Positions 54,998 to 63,365 of a stretch of DNA of 64,000 nt are shown in pieces. Position 1 is the first letter of the stretch; each line of letters starts with the position of its first letter. The stretch comes from Microvirga sesbaniae (GTDB taxonomy: Bacteria > Pseudomonadota > Alphaproteobacteria > Rhizobiales > Beijerinckiaceae). A program made the translations under genes and the position numbers. The stretch is from positions 91,074-155,073 of the forward strand of contig NZ_JAMXFJ010000001.1 in assembly GCF_025460805.1 (NCBI RefSeq). The letters are read 5' to 3'. The notes below the pieces were generated by a model. That model ran no database searches. It saw only the letters and a list, made by a program, of their open reading frames with translations, and had not been told where the DNA came from.

Positions 54998-56550
54998 ATG
55001 ATGATGAAGTCGGCTGCCGAGAGTTTGGCGAGGTTTTCGATCACCGCGAACTTCACCGCGGCCGTCGAACCCGTGCCGTCCGCGTCATAGGAGAGCACGC
55101 CCGTCTTGTCGTCGTAGATGATGCGGTCGCTCGCATCCAGCGCCTTCGTGCCGATGACGAAGCTGCTCGAGGCGAGTGCCCCGTACTTGAGGGTCGTGAA
55201 CGCCGAGTCGTTGAGGCGGATCGTGTCGTCGGCGACATTGAAGTCGACGATCACGTCCACATTGGTGCCTCCCGGCTTGGTATCGAACGTGAAGGTGTCC
55301 TTGCCGGCGCCGCCGATCAGCACGTCGCTGCCGTTCTTGGCCCAAATCTTGTCGTCGCCACCCTTGCCGTCGATCACGTCGTTGCCGGACGTTCCCGTCA
55401 GGCTGTTGGCGCCGCTCGTGCCGTTGATCGTCTTCGTCGTGGTCGGGCGCGGCGCCGGAGTGGGGTTCGGCTCGGACGCATCGGCCACCTGGAGGGTTAC
55501 GGTTCCGGTGTCGGTATCGCCGTCGACGTCCTTGACCTTGTAGCTGAAGCTGTCCGAGCCATGGAATCCGGCCTTCGGCGTGTAGACGAACGAGCCGTCG
55601 GCACTCAGCTTCACGCTGCCGCCTTGAGCCGTGGCGAAGGTTCCGGCAAGCGCAGCCTTGCCGCCGTCGGCCGCCACGTCGTTGGCGAGCACGCCCTGGG
55701 CGGCGGAGACGGTCAGAGCCCTGTCTTCGTTCGCAGCATACCTGTCGCTCGTCGCGACGAGCGCATGGTCGCCGGCGTCAGGCGTGGGGTTCGGCGTCGG
55801 GGTCGGCTGCGTCGGCGAGGTGACGACCCCGTTGTGGTTGAAGCTCAGGGCATAGAACGAAGTCTGGCCATAGCCTGAGCCATTCGTCTCGTTGGCGCCA
55901 AGATAAGCGCCGGCCTTGAAGTAGAACGTGTCGGACTGCCACACGCTGTTGATCTTGCTGACCGACTTGTAGACCTGGCCGTCGGCGAAGATCGTCACCT
56001 CGAGATCGTCGCCCTTGGCGTTGATCGTGTAGGAGAAGCGCTCGTCCAGGGACACGCTCGGCTGCTGGCCCGAAGCATTCACGAAATAGAACTTCGTCTC
56101 GGCGTTGCCGGAGCCGGCCTGATCATTGGCGAAATAGACCTTGCCGTTCTCCCAATAGAGGCGGACGAGTTCGTCGTTCTGGCCATGGATCTGGCCGACG
56201 ACGATCTTGCCGCCCACGCCGTCGCGGTTGGGCGCGGCATCGACCTCGAGGGTCGCGCTCATGAACCCGCCGGTCTTGAGGTTCCAGGCGGCCGTTGCGG
56301 TGCCGTTCATCTCGCGCAATTCCGAGCGGGAATAGGACGACCCGCTGGTGGTCGCTCCCTCGACGGGAGCCACGAAGGTCATCGCTCCGTCGGCGGCCGT
56401 GTAGAAATACTTGGAGTGCTGGTAGCCCGAGAGGTTCTTGACTTCCATGGCGGTGCCGCTGAACCCGCCGTTTGAGTCCACAGGAAGGGTGATTTTCCAA
56501 TTAGACAGGTCAAAGTTGCCGCTTGGCGCGACAGAAGAGTTCAAAGCCAT
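54994..56550 (-). CDS. RTX alginate lyase (polysaccharide lyase family 7)
   Basis: 518 aa. The PL7 active-site blocks are RSELRE (75-80), QIH (120-122) and YFKAGAY (210-216), so it should cleave alginate by beta-elimination; QIH is usually tied to guluronate-rich links. A cadherin-like or VCBS domain follows (about 270-355), then a few RTX repeats (TSGNDVIDGKGGDDK near 385) and a secretion domain. There is no signal peptide, so type I secretion is expected. The TAG stop is part of the adjacent repeat. Confidence 0.88.
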   Translation of the reverse strand: MALNSSVAPSGNFDLSNWKITLPVDSNGGFSGTAMEVKNLSGYQHSKYFYTAADGAMTFVAPVEGATTSGSSYSRSELREMNGTATAAWNLKTGGFMSATLEVDAAPNRDGVGGKIVVGQIHGQNDELVRLYWENGKVYFANDQAGSGNAETKFYFVNASGQQPSVSLDERFSYTINAKGDDLEVTIFADGQVYKSVSKINSVWQSDTFYFKAGAYLGANETNGSGYGQTSFYALSFNHNGVVTSPTQPTPTPNPTPDAGDHALVATSDRYAANEDRALTVSAAQGVLANDVAADGGKAALAGTFATAQGGSVKLSADGSFVYTPKAGFHGSDSFSYKVKDVDGDTDTGTVTLQVADASEPNPTPAPRPTTTKTINGTSGANSLTGTSGNDVIDGKGGDDKIWAKNGSDVLIGGAGKDTFTFDTKPGGTNVDVIVDFNVADDTIRLNDSAFTTLKYGALASSSFVIGTKALDASDRIIYDDKTGVLSYDADGTGSTAAVKFAVIENLAKLSAADFIII

Positions 56551-56936
56551 GATGTATGCCCCAAAATTGAACGAGCCCCTTTGACGAGGCTTCTGAATAA
56601 GTTTTGTGCAGTTCTCTTGAGAACTAGCGAGGATTATGCCGGAAGAAAACGCACGATACGTACAGGTGGGAATGAACGTGGCTATAGACGCTCACAATAC
56701 TGCGGACCCCGATGTCTATAGCTCGATATCCGCTGCGGATGTTTTGATAACCGAATAAGGCAACATCGTGGCCTATCAGGAAAATCTGAGTTCCCTGGTA
56801 AGGATTCTGTCTTCTCCGAGGGTCCAAGGAGCGCGGGAGGATTATATGCCTGGTTTTGCGGCGACGTGGCTCCTTGCGTGAAAAGGGGGAGTGCAGGAAC
56901 GACAATGGAGGTCGTAGTGCAGCGCCTGTTGCTTAA
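56551..56936. other. Gene-free stretch before the alginate lyase
   Basis: The promoter of the alginate lyase must lie here. I see AT-rich spots near 56600-56760 but no clear operator and no gene. Confidence 0.45.
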
Positions 56937-57085
56937 AGCATCGGACCCAAAAGTGGACTTGCACTTTTGGGATTCATCCGAGGCTCCTTCTCTTGACCGG
57001 CGCATCGGATGGCGCGGCCCTTCGGGTCACTGGCGTGGCCCTTCGGGTCGCTGACGCGGCCCTCTGGGTCCGTCCGATGCGCTAG
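56937..57085. repeat. CTAG-type palindromic repeat, long copy with internal tandem unit
   Basis: Begins aagcatcggacccaaaagtg and ends gggtccgtccgatgcgctag. Inside, gcggcccttcgggtcrctg-like units are repeated in tandem at about 57012-57060. Confidence 0.75.
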
Positions 57086-57226
57086 GCCGTCGCAAAGAAA
57101 GAGCGCCGGGTCGATTGGCGCTCTAGGGAGGCCGCCGCTGCGGCCAGAGGGAGGACCGTGCCAGCCAGGCACCTGAGAAGGCTGCGCCCAAAAGGTAAAC
57201 GGCTGGTTACGAAACGCGCGCGAAGG

Positions 57227-57800
57227 CTAATCTTTCAAGACGTCCTCGGGCCGTTCGACGTCTCGCAGACCCGCGCTCTCGGCAGGCGCGTACCCGAACC
57301 GCTCCGTGAGGGACTCGAACGAGCCCTTCGGGTCATGTCCACTCTGCACGCCATGGCAGACGGCGAAATACTCGATCACCGCATTCTGTTCGGCTCCGGA
57401 GGGCGAGGCCAAGTTGAGGAGAGCCACCTTCCAGTGTCCCTTGCCAGTGTCCCTTGCCATTGTCCCTTGCCATTGTCCCTTGCCAATGTCCCTCGTCACC
57501 TTGCCATATGGCGGACGGCCTCGCTTTCGAGCAGAAATAGTAACCCGTCGACACCTCGCCGCCTGATCGGGGGCGGCGCTTGTCATAGCGGCCGTTCGGG
57601 TGATGAGAGGTCCATTCCCTGGGGATCACCTTGAACAGGGCGCCATTCCCGTTGGAGCCGACCATGTCGCGGCTCTCGATGCTGAACCAGGCGCAATGGT
57701 CCATCCGGCACCGGCCCTGCATCAACTCGGCCGAATGCGCGACCCCGGCTGCCAGGAGACCAGCGACGCCGGCGGTGAAGGCAAATCTCATGGAACTCAT
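57227..57800 (-). pseudogene. Exported protein gene broken (or switched) by a 13-bp tandem repeat
   Basis: The 5' part has a signal peptide (MRFAFTAGVAGLLAAGVAHSA) and a conserved domain to YYFCSKARPSAIWQ. The 3' part continues in the next frame with WKVALLNLASPSGAEQNAVIEYFAVCHGV. Between them four 13-bp units (57431-57482, 52 bases, 52 = 1 mod 3) shift the frame. Removing all four, or one, restores a continuous protein of about 174 or 187 aa. So the gene is out of frame as read: either a pseudogene or a copy-number-switched one. ATG 57798-57800; 57789-57791 is possible. Confidence 0.7.
57431..57482 (-). repeat. Four 13-bp tandem repeats inside an exported-protein gene
   Basis: Unit on the minus strand is caagggacaatgg (two copies) and caagggacactgg (two copies). 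A fifth, degenerate unit (gagggacattgg) precedes them. Since 13 is not a multiple of 3, each change in copy number shifts the frame. Confidence 0.9.
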
Positions 57801-57818
57801 CGGCAGTGTTCCGGCCCG

Positions 57819-57899
57819 TCAATGGAGGACAAGCAGCCAGCCAACCAGAGCCACGGGAGCAATGATGCCGAGAACGAAGGAAACAGCATCGCGGGCCAT
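57819..57899 (-). CDS. Possible 26-aa single-span membrane protein
   Basis: MARDAVSFVLGIIAPVALVG followed by WLLVLH: one hydrophobic helix with a charged N-end. GGAGG lies 5 bases before the ATG, a very strong site. It ends 18 bases before the start of the repeat-broken gene on the same strand, so the two probably share a transcript. Confidence 0.5.
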   Translation of the reverse strand: MARDAVSFVLGIIAPVALVGWLLVLH

Positions 57900-57984
57900 A
57901 AAAACCTCCTGCCAATTTCCCTACCGTAAACTCTTGAGACGCCGGCCGCGGTGCGCTTGAGCACGCGATAGATCGAGGCGGGGA

Positions 57985-58284
57985 TCAGGAGCTCGAACCA
58001 TCCGGCGTCTCCGGCTCAGGCGGCGCGCCGGAAGGCTTGCTCTCGTCGGCCTGGGGATCGTTCCGGGCCTTGCGCTTCTTGCCCAGCCACCTGAACAGCA
58101 TCCATCCCAGGCCCGAGCTGAGCGCTGCGATCACCACGAGGCCGGAGCTCGGATAATCGCGGAAGTTGACGCGCTTCGTGCCGTTCAACTCTTCCAGTTC
58201 GTCGTCCGGCTGTTCGTCTGACTCGGGCATGAGAGGTCTCGAAGGAGTTCCCTCCCATATATGTCTCATGGCTTTCGTTTCCAT
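57985..58284 (-). CDS. Small acidic membrane-anchored protein, up to 99 aa
   Basis: An acidic head (SDEQPDDELEEL), one helix (GLVVIAALSSGLGWMLFRWL) and a charged, proline-rich tail (PSGAPPEPETPDGSSS). The start is unsure: ATG 58282-58284, or ATG 58228-58230 giving 81 aa. Neither has a strong ribosome site. No family recognised. Confidence 0.5.
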   Translation of the reverse strand: METKAMRHIWEGTPSRPLMPESDEQPDDELEELNGTKRVNFRDYPSSGLVVIAALSSGLGWMLFRWLGKKRKARNDPQADESKPSGAPPEPETPDGSSS

Positions 58285-58346
58285 CGCATTCTTTTGGCAA
58301 ATGCCTGATGGGATCTGATCCGGGAGGGGCCTGTCCGGGCGTGCCC

Positions 58347-58378
58347 AAAGAAAAAGCCCGGCTCTGTTGGAGCCGGGC
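58347..58378 (-). terminator. Terminator of the chemoreceptor gene
   Basis: Stem gcccggctc / gagccgggc with loop tgttg; on the minus strand TTTTTCTTTG follows. It lies 29 bases past the gene stop. Confidence 0.85.
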
Positions 58379-58406
58379 GGGATGTGGGAGGTGGAATCAG
58401 GCGGTC

Positions 58407-60122
58407 TCAGGCGGCCTTCACGCCCGAGAGGAAGGCTGTCACCTCCTGGCCCAGATCGTGGGAATGGCGTGCAAGCTCGCGGGCCGCGCCCAACACCTGG
58501 CCGGCTGCCGTGCTCGTCTCGCCGGCGCCTTGGTGCACATCCGCGATGCTGCCGGTGACAGCTTCCGTGCCCCGCGCGGCTTCCTGCACGTTGCGGGCGA
58601 TCTCCGCGGTGGCGGCGCCCTGCTCCTCCATGGCGGCGGCGATCGAGGTCGAGATCTGGCTCATCTCGGTGATCGTGCGCGCAATCTCCTGGATCGCCGC
58701 CACCGTCTGGCCGGTCGCCTGCTGCACCGAGCCGATCTGCTGCGAGATCTCCTCGGTGGCCTTGGCGGTCTGCGTCGCCAGATCCTTCACCTCCGAGGCC
58801 ACGACCGCGAAGCCCTTGCCGGCTTCGCCCGCGCGCGCCGCCTCGATGGTGGCGTTGAGCGCCAGCAGGTTGGTCTGGCCCGCGATGGTGTTGATCAGCT
58901 GCACCACGTTGCCGATCTTCTCGGCGGAGGCTGCGAGCTCCTGCACGGTGGCGCTGGTGCGCTGGGTGCCGGCCACCGCCTTCTCGGCCACCTGCGAGGA
59001 CTGGCTGACCTGGGCGGCGATCTCGCGGATCGAGATCGACAGCTCCTCGGTGGCGGCCGCCACCGTCTGCACGTTCGACGAGGTCTGCTGCACGGCGGCG
59101 GCAACGCCGACCGATTGCTGGGTCGTCTGGCTCGCGACCGCGGTCATGGACCCTGCCGTGGCCTCCATCTCGGTGGCGGCCGAGGACAGGCCCTGCGTCA
59201 GGGCCGAGACGTTCATCTCGAAGCGCTTCGTCAGCTGGTCGAGCAGCTCGGCGCGGCGGGACTTCGCGTCGGCCTCGAGGGCTGTTGCCTCATCGGCCCG
59301 CTGTTTGGCGATCAGGGCATCCTTGAACACCTGCACGGACCCTGCCATGACGCCGATCTCGTCCCGGCGGGAGGTTCCCTCGATCGTCACGGAAAGATCG
59401 CCGCCGGCGAGCGCACCCATGTTCGCCACGAGCTTCTGAATCGGCCTGGAAATGCTGCGGCCAAGGCCGAAGGCGATCAGCATGAGAAAAGCCGCCGCTC
59501 CGCCGACGAGCGCCAGAAACAGGTTGCGATAGGATGCGGCCGTCGCCGCCAGGTCGTCGATATAGACGCCGCTGCCGATCACCCAGCCCCATTTGTCGAA
59601 GTTGGCCGCATAGGTGAGCTTCGGGAGCGGTTCCGGCTGGTTCGGTTTGGGGAAGAGATAGGCCACGAAGCCGCCGCCGGCCCGGCCCGCTTGCCCGATC
59701 TCCTTGAAGAACGCGACGCCATTCGCGTCCTTCACGGCCGAGTTGTCCTTGCCTTCCACGGTCTTGTTGAAGGGATGCATCAGCATCACCGTCTGGTAAT
59801 CCTGGATGAAGAAGTATTCCGAGCCTCCATACCGCAGGATGCGCAGCGTCTCGGAGGCACGCTTCTTCGCCTCGTCCTCGGACATCTCGCCCCGCTTCGC
59901 GCGGGCATCGAAGTCAGCCACAATGCTGACGGCAGATTCCACGAGATGTTTGAGCTCGGTCTTCTTCTGTTCGGTCAGAATGGTGGAGATCGTGACGGAG
60001 CCGAAGATCGCGAGCGCAACCAGGGCTACGATTCCCGCCGCGATGCCGGCATAGAACCGGCCGGCCACGCCGGTGAGTGAACGCGTCAACTTGTGTCGAA
60101 GGGTAGAATTCTTATCAGACAT
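58407..60122 (-). CDS. Methyl-accepting chemotaxis protein with single Cache sensor
   Basis: 571 aa. N-terminal helix (about 22-45), a periplasmic single Cache domain (about 55-185, with [16 protein letters not shown] and [14 protein letters not shown]), a second helix, HAMP ([21 protein letters not shown]), and a cytoplasmic signalling domain with the hairpin tip [23 protein letters not shown]. The Cache type often senses organic acids or amines. No other chemotaxis gene is near. ATG 60120-60122; residues before it are not protein-like. Confidence 0.92.
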   Translation of the reverse strand: MSDKNSTLRHKLTRSLTGVAGRFYAGIAAGIVALVALAIFGSVTISTILTEQKKTELKHLVESAVSIVADFDARAKRGEMSEDEAKKRASETLRILRYGGSEYFFIQDYQTVMLMHPFNKTVEGKDNSAVKDANGVAFFKEIGQAGRAGGGFVAYLFPKPNQPEPLPKLTYAANFDKWGWVIGSGVYIDDLAATAASYRNLFLALVGGAAAFLMLIAFGLGRSISRPIQKLVANMGALAGGDLSVTIEGTSRRDEIGVMAGSVQVFKDALIAKQRADEATALEADAKSRRAELLDQLTKRFEMNVSALTQGLSSAATEMEATAGSMTAVASQTTQQSVGVAAAVQQTSSNVQTVAAATEELSISIREIAAQVSQSSQVAEKAVAGTQRTSATVQELAASAEKIGNVVQLINTIAGQTNLLALNATIEAARAGEAGKGFAVVASEVKDLATQTAKATEEISQQIGSVQQATGQTVAAIQEIARTITEMSQISTSIAAAMEEQGAATAEIARNVQEAARGTEAVTGSIADVHQGAGETSTAAGQVLGAARELARHSHDLGQEVTAFLSGVKAA

Positions 60123-60320
60123 TTTTCTTTGTGGACCTGCCCGCATCGCCACGGGGGGCGCGTGCCCCCACGACACGCTCTACCAGGCGCGCCAAAGTCT
60201 GTGAGAGTTGTCCCGGCCGTCAATAGGTGGAAACACTTAGCGTTTTCTGCGGCTTTGTTATCCGTTCTTTAACCCGGTTGACCCGGTCTCGTCGAACAGC
60301 GGAATATTTGCCTCCGATGG

Positions 60321-60354
60321 AAAGAAAAAGCCGCGGATCCCTCGAATCCGCGGC
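60321..60354 (-). terminator. Terminator of the arabinonate genes
   Basis: Stem ccgcggat / atccgcgg around 60331-60353; on the minus strand CTTTTTCTTTCC follows. It lies after the repeat that ends the gene at 60497. Confidence 0.8.
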
Positions 60355-60390
60355 CCGTTATACTTTCGGCGGTGGTGGCGTCATGTCTCT

Positions 60391-60500
60391 CTAGAGCATC
60401 GGACGTGAAAAGTGGACCCACTTTTGGGATCGATCCGATGCTCAACCCCTTAAGCGGCGCATCGTTCGGCGCGGCCCTCTGGGTCCGTCCGATGCGCTAG
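60391..60500. repeat. CTAG-type palindromic repeat, full copy
   Basis: Begins ctagagcatcggacgtgaaa and ends gggtccgtccgatgcgctag. Its last CTAG contains the stop codon (60497-60499) of the 2-keto-3-deoxyarabonate dehydratase gene. Confidence 0.8.
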
Positions 60501-61435
60501 CGGCCCCAGCGGAGCACGACCGGATCGACGCGGCGGGCGACCTCGATCAGGCCCTTGCGGGTCTCCGGGTGCAGGGGTTGCAGCGGATGGCGGACCGCCT
60601 CCGACCGAATGACGCCGCCCTCCTTCATGAGCACCTTGGCGGCCAGCAATCCGCACTGCCGGTTTTCGTAATTGATCAGCGGAAGCCAGCGCTCGTAAGC
60701 GGCCGCGGCCTCTTCCTTGTTGCCCGCCATATAGGGGTCGATGATCTTGCGGATCCCGTCCGGATAGGCGCCGCCGGTCATCGCCCCCGTGGCGCCGGCA
60801 TCGAGATCGGCCATGAGGGTGATCGCTTCCTCGCCGTCCCAGGGACCTTCGATGGCGTCTCCTCCGAGGGCGATGAGATCCCGCAGCTTGGATGCGGTGC
60901 CGGGCACCTCGATCTTGAAGTAGGAGACGTTCGCGATCTCCTTAGCCATGCGGGCGAGGAAGGGTGCCGACAGGGACGTGCCCGCCATGGGAGCATCCTG
61001 AATCATGATCGGGATGCCGATGGCGTCCGAAACCCTGCGGAAGAACTCGTAGATCCCGGGCTCGGACACCCGCAGGGTCGCGCCGAAGAAAGGCGGCATG
61101 ATCATCACCATGGCGGCGCCCGCAGCCTCCGCCCGCTGGCAGCGCTCGACGCAGATGTCGGTCGAGAAATGGCTGGTGGTGACGATGACCGGGACGCGGC
61201 CGGCGACATGGTCCAGCACCGTCGTCATCACGGTCTCGCGTTCGCTGTCGGTCAGAACGAACTGCTCGGAGAAGTTCGCCAGGATGCAGAGGCCGTCGGA
61301 GCCCGCTTCGATCATGAAGTCGATGGCGCGCTTCTGGCCTTCGAGGTCGAGCCTGCCGTCGTCATCGAAGATGGTGGGGGCCACCGGGAATACGCCGCGG
61401 TGCGGGCGCGTGGAAGTCTTGCCGGTCGAGGACAT
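60497..61435 (-). CDS. L-2-keto-3-deoxyarabonate dehydratase (DHDPS/NAL superfamily)
   Basis: 312-aa TIM barrel of the dihydrodipicolinate-synthase superfamily. The Schiff-base lysine is K174 in SYFKIEVPG. CILANFSEQF, VTTSHFST, PPFFGAT and EGPWDGEEAITLMADLDAGATGAMTGG closely follow the Azospirillum L-2-keto-3-deoxyarabonate dehydratase pattern, called AraD there (not the Escherichia coli epimerase). Turns 2-keto-3-deoxyarabonate into alpha-ketoglutarate semialdehyde. ATG 61433-61435 follows GGGAG. 32 bases after the dehydratase stop. Its stop codon belongs to a repeat. Confidence 0.85.
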   Translation of the reverse strand: MSSTGKTSTRPHRGVFPVAPTIFDDDGRLDLEGQKRAIDFMIEAGSDGLCILANFSEQFVLTDSERETVMTTVLDHVAGRVPVIVTTSHFSTDICVERCQRAEAAGAAMVMIMPPFFGATLRVSEPGIYEFFRRVSDAIGIPIMIQDAPMAGTSLSAPFLARMAKEIANVSYFKIEVPGTASKLRDLIALGGDAIEGPWDGEEAITLMADLDAGATGAMTGGAYPDGIRKIIDPYMAGNKEEAAAAYERWLPLINYENRQCGLLAAKVLMKEGGVIRSEAVRHPLQPLHPETRKGLIEVARRVDPVVLRWGR

Positions 61436-61467
61436 GTTTTCTCCCTTCAATGTGGTCGGCGTCGTGT

Positions 61468-63201
61468 TCAATGGTTGTCGCGGGGAACAGGTGATCCTGT
61501 CCGTCCGACGAGAAAGTCCAGATCGACACCTTTGTCGGCCTGCAGAACGTGGTCGATGTAGAGCTTGGCCCAGCCGCGATCCGCATGCGGGGCCGGAGGA
61601 ACCCAGGCGGCGCGCCGACGCTCCAGCTCCTCGGCCTCGACGTGAAGATGCAGGCTGCGGGCCGCGACATCCAGCGTGATCAGATCGCCGTTCTGCACGA
61701 GAGCCAGCGGACCGCCGGCGGCCGCCTCCGGCGCCACGTGCAGCACCACCGTGCCGTAGGCAGTGCCCGACATGCGCGCGTCCGAGATCCGGATCATGTC
61801 TCGGACGCCCTTCTTGAGCAGCTTCTGCGGCAGCGGCATGTTGCCGACCTCGGCCATGCCCGGGTAGCCTTTCGGTCCGCAGTTCTTGAGCACCATGATG
61901 CAGGTCTCGTCGATGTCGAGATCCTCGTCGTCGATGCGGTGGTGCAGATCCTCGATGGTCTCGAACACGACCGCGCGGCCCGTGTGCTGCATCAGCTCGG
62001 GCGAGGCGGCCGACGGCTTGATGACGGCGCCGTTCGGCGCAAGGTTGCCCTTCAGGATGGCGATCCCGGCCTCCGGCTTGAAGGGTTCCTCGAAGGTGGT
62101 GATGACTTCACGGTTCCAGCACGGGGCGTCCTTCACATTCTCCCAGAGCGACTTGCCGTTGACGGTGAGCGCATCCTTGTGCAGAAGGCCGCGCTCGCCC
62201 AGGGTGCGCAGCACCACGGGCAGGCCGCCTGCATAGTAGAAGTCCTCCATGAGGAAGCGGCCGGACGGCATGAGATCGACAAGGCAGTGGATCTCGCGGC
62301 CGAGCCTGTCGAAATCGTCCAGGGAGAGGTCGATCCCGACCCGTCCCGCGATAGCGAGCAGGTGCACGACCGCGTTGGTCGAGCCGCCGATGGCCGCGAG
62401 GGTGCGGATGGCGTTCTCGAAGGCCTGCCGGGTCATCACCTTCGACAGCACGAGATCCTCGTTCACCATCTCGACGATGCGCCGTCCTGCCATGCGGGCG
62501 AGATGGTTGCGCCGGGCGTCGGCGGCCGGAATCGCGGCGTTCTCCGGCAGGCCTACGCCGAGGGCCTCGACCATGGAGGCCATGGTGGAGCCCGTGCCCA
62601 TGGTCATGCAATGACCGGCCGAGCGGTTCATTCCGCCTTCCGCCTCGTGGAATTCCTGCAGGGTCACCTCGCCGGCGCGCAGCTGCTCGCTCATGGAGAT
62701 GATGTTGGTGCCCGAGCCGATGTACTTGCCGCGATAGACGCCACGCAGCTGGGGGCCGCCCGACACGCCGATGGTGGGCAGATCCGCCGATGCGGCGCCC
62801 ATCAGCAGGGCAGGGGTGGTCTTGTCGCAGCCCATCAGGAGAACCACGCCATCGAGAGGATGGGCGCGAATCGCCTCCTCCACGTCCATGGCGGCCAGAT
62901 TGCGGAACAGCATGGCGGTCGGCCGCATGGTCACCTCGCCGAGCGAGGAGACGGGGAATTCGAGCGGGAAACCGCCGGCATCCAGCACGCCGTACTTCAC
63001 ATGCTCGGCGATGGTGCGGAAATGCGCGTTGCAGGGGGTGAGCTCGGACCAGGTGTTGCAGATCCCGATGACGGGCCGGCCTTCGAACTGGTCCTGCGGG
63101 AAGCCGCTGTTCTTCAGGAAGGAGCGGTAATAAAATCCCATCTTGTCCTGGCGGCCGAACCAGGCTTGGCTGCGCAGAGAGCGTTTCTTGTCTTCGGTCA
63201 T
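61468..63201 (-). CDS. L-arabinonate dehydratase (IlvD/Edd family)
   Basis: 577 aa, close to the 579 aa of the rhizobial enzyme. Iron-sulfur cysteines are C57 (LTPCNAH), C125 (MGCDKTTP) and C198 (AGHCMTMG). K127 would be the carboxylated lysine that binds Mg. Dehydrates L-arabinonate (or D-fuconate, D-galactonate) to the 2-keto-3-deoxy acid, the step before the neighbouring enzyme. Both are in one transcript. ATG 63199-63201. It faces the sugar-binding protein gene. Confidence 0.88.
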   Translation of the reverse strand: MTEDKKRSLRSQAWFGRQDKMGFYYRSFLKNSGFPQDQFEGRPVIGICNTWSELTPCNAHFRTIAEHVKYGVLDAGGFPLEFPVSSLGEVTMRPTAMLFRNLAAMDVEEAIRAHPLDGVVLLMGCDKTTPALLMGAASADLPTIGVSGGPQLRGVYRGKYIGSGTNIISMSEQLRAGEVTLQEFHEAEGGMNRSAGHCMTMGTGSTMASMVEALGVGLPENAAIPAADARRNHLARMAGRRIVEMVNEDLVLSKVMTRQAFENAIRTLAAIGGSTNAVVHLLAIAGRVGIDLSLDDFDRLGREIHCLVDLMPSGRFLMEDFYYAGGLPVVLRTLGERGLLHKDALTVNGKSLWENVKDAPCWNREVITTFEEPFKPEAGIAILKGNLAPNGAVIKPSAASPELMQHTGRAVVFETIEDLHHRIDDEDLDIDETCIMVLKNCGPKGYPGMAEVGNMPLPQKLLKKGVRDMIRISDARMSGTAYGTVVLHVAPEAAAGGPLALVQNGDLITLDVAARSLHLHVEAEELERRRAAWVPPAPHADRGWAKLYIDHVLQADKGVDLDFLVGRTGSPVPRDNH

Positions 63202-63296
63202 GGTCCCGGTGCCTTCGCAACTGTGTAGCGCCCCGCCGCTCGGGGCTCAAAAGAACGCGACTTTGGTTGAATAGGCGCTCAATGTGATTCATATAA

Positions 63297-63304
63297 TAGT
63301 ACTA
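63297..63304. promoter_or_regulatory. TAGTACTA palindrome in the divergent sugar promoter region
   Basis: AATAGTACTAAT around this core is nearly symmetric. It sits in the 164-base gap between divergent dehydratase and sugar-binding genes, where a GntR-type operator is expected. No regulator gene is visible in the window for it. Confidence 0.35.
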
Positions 63305-63365
63305 ATGGCCAGCTGATAAGGCTGCTAAAGTCGAAGAGCAACGACAAATTTTAGGGAGAAAACTC

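Noticed and set aside
57431..57482. CRISPR array
   Set aside because: The 13-bp units are directly adjacent without spacers and lie in a coding frame.
61549..63228. Long plus-strand open frame (559 codons) over the arabinonate dehydratase
   Set aside because: The minus-strand gene has all three iron-sulfur cysteines; the plus frame has no family likeness.
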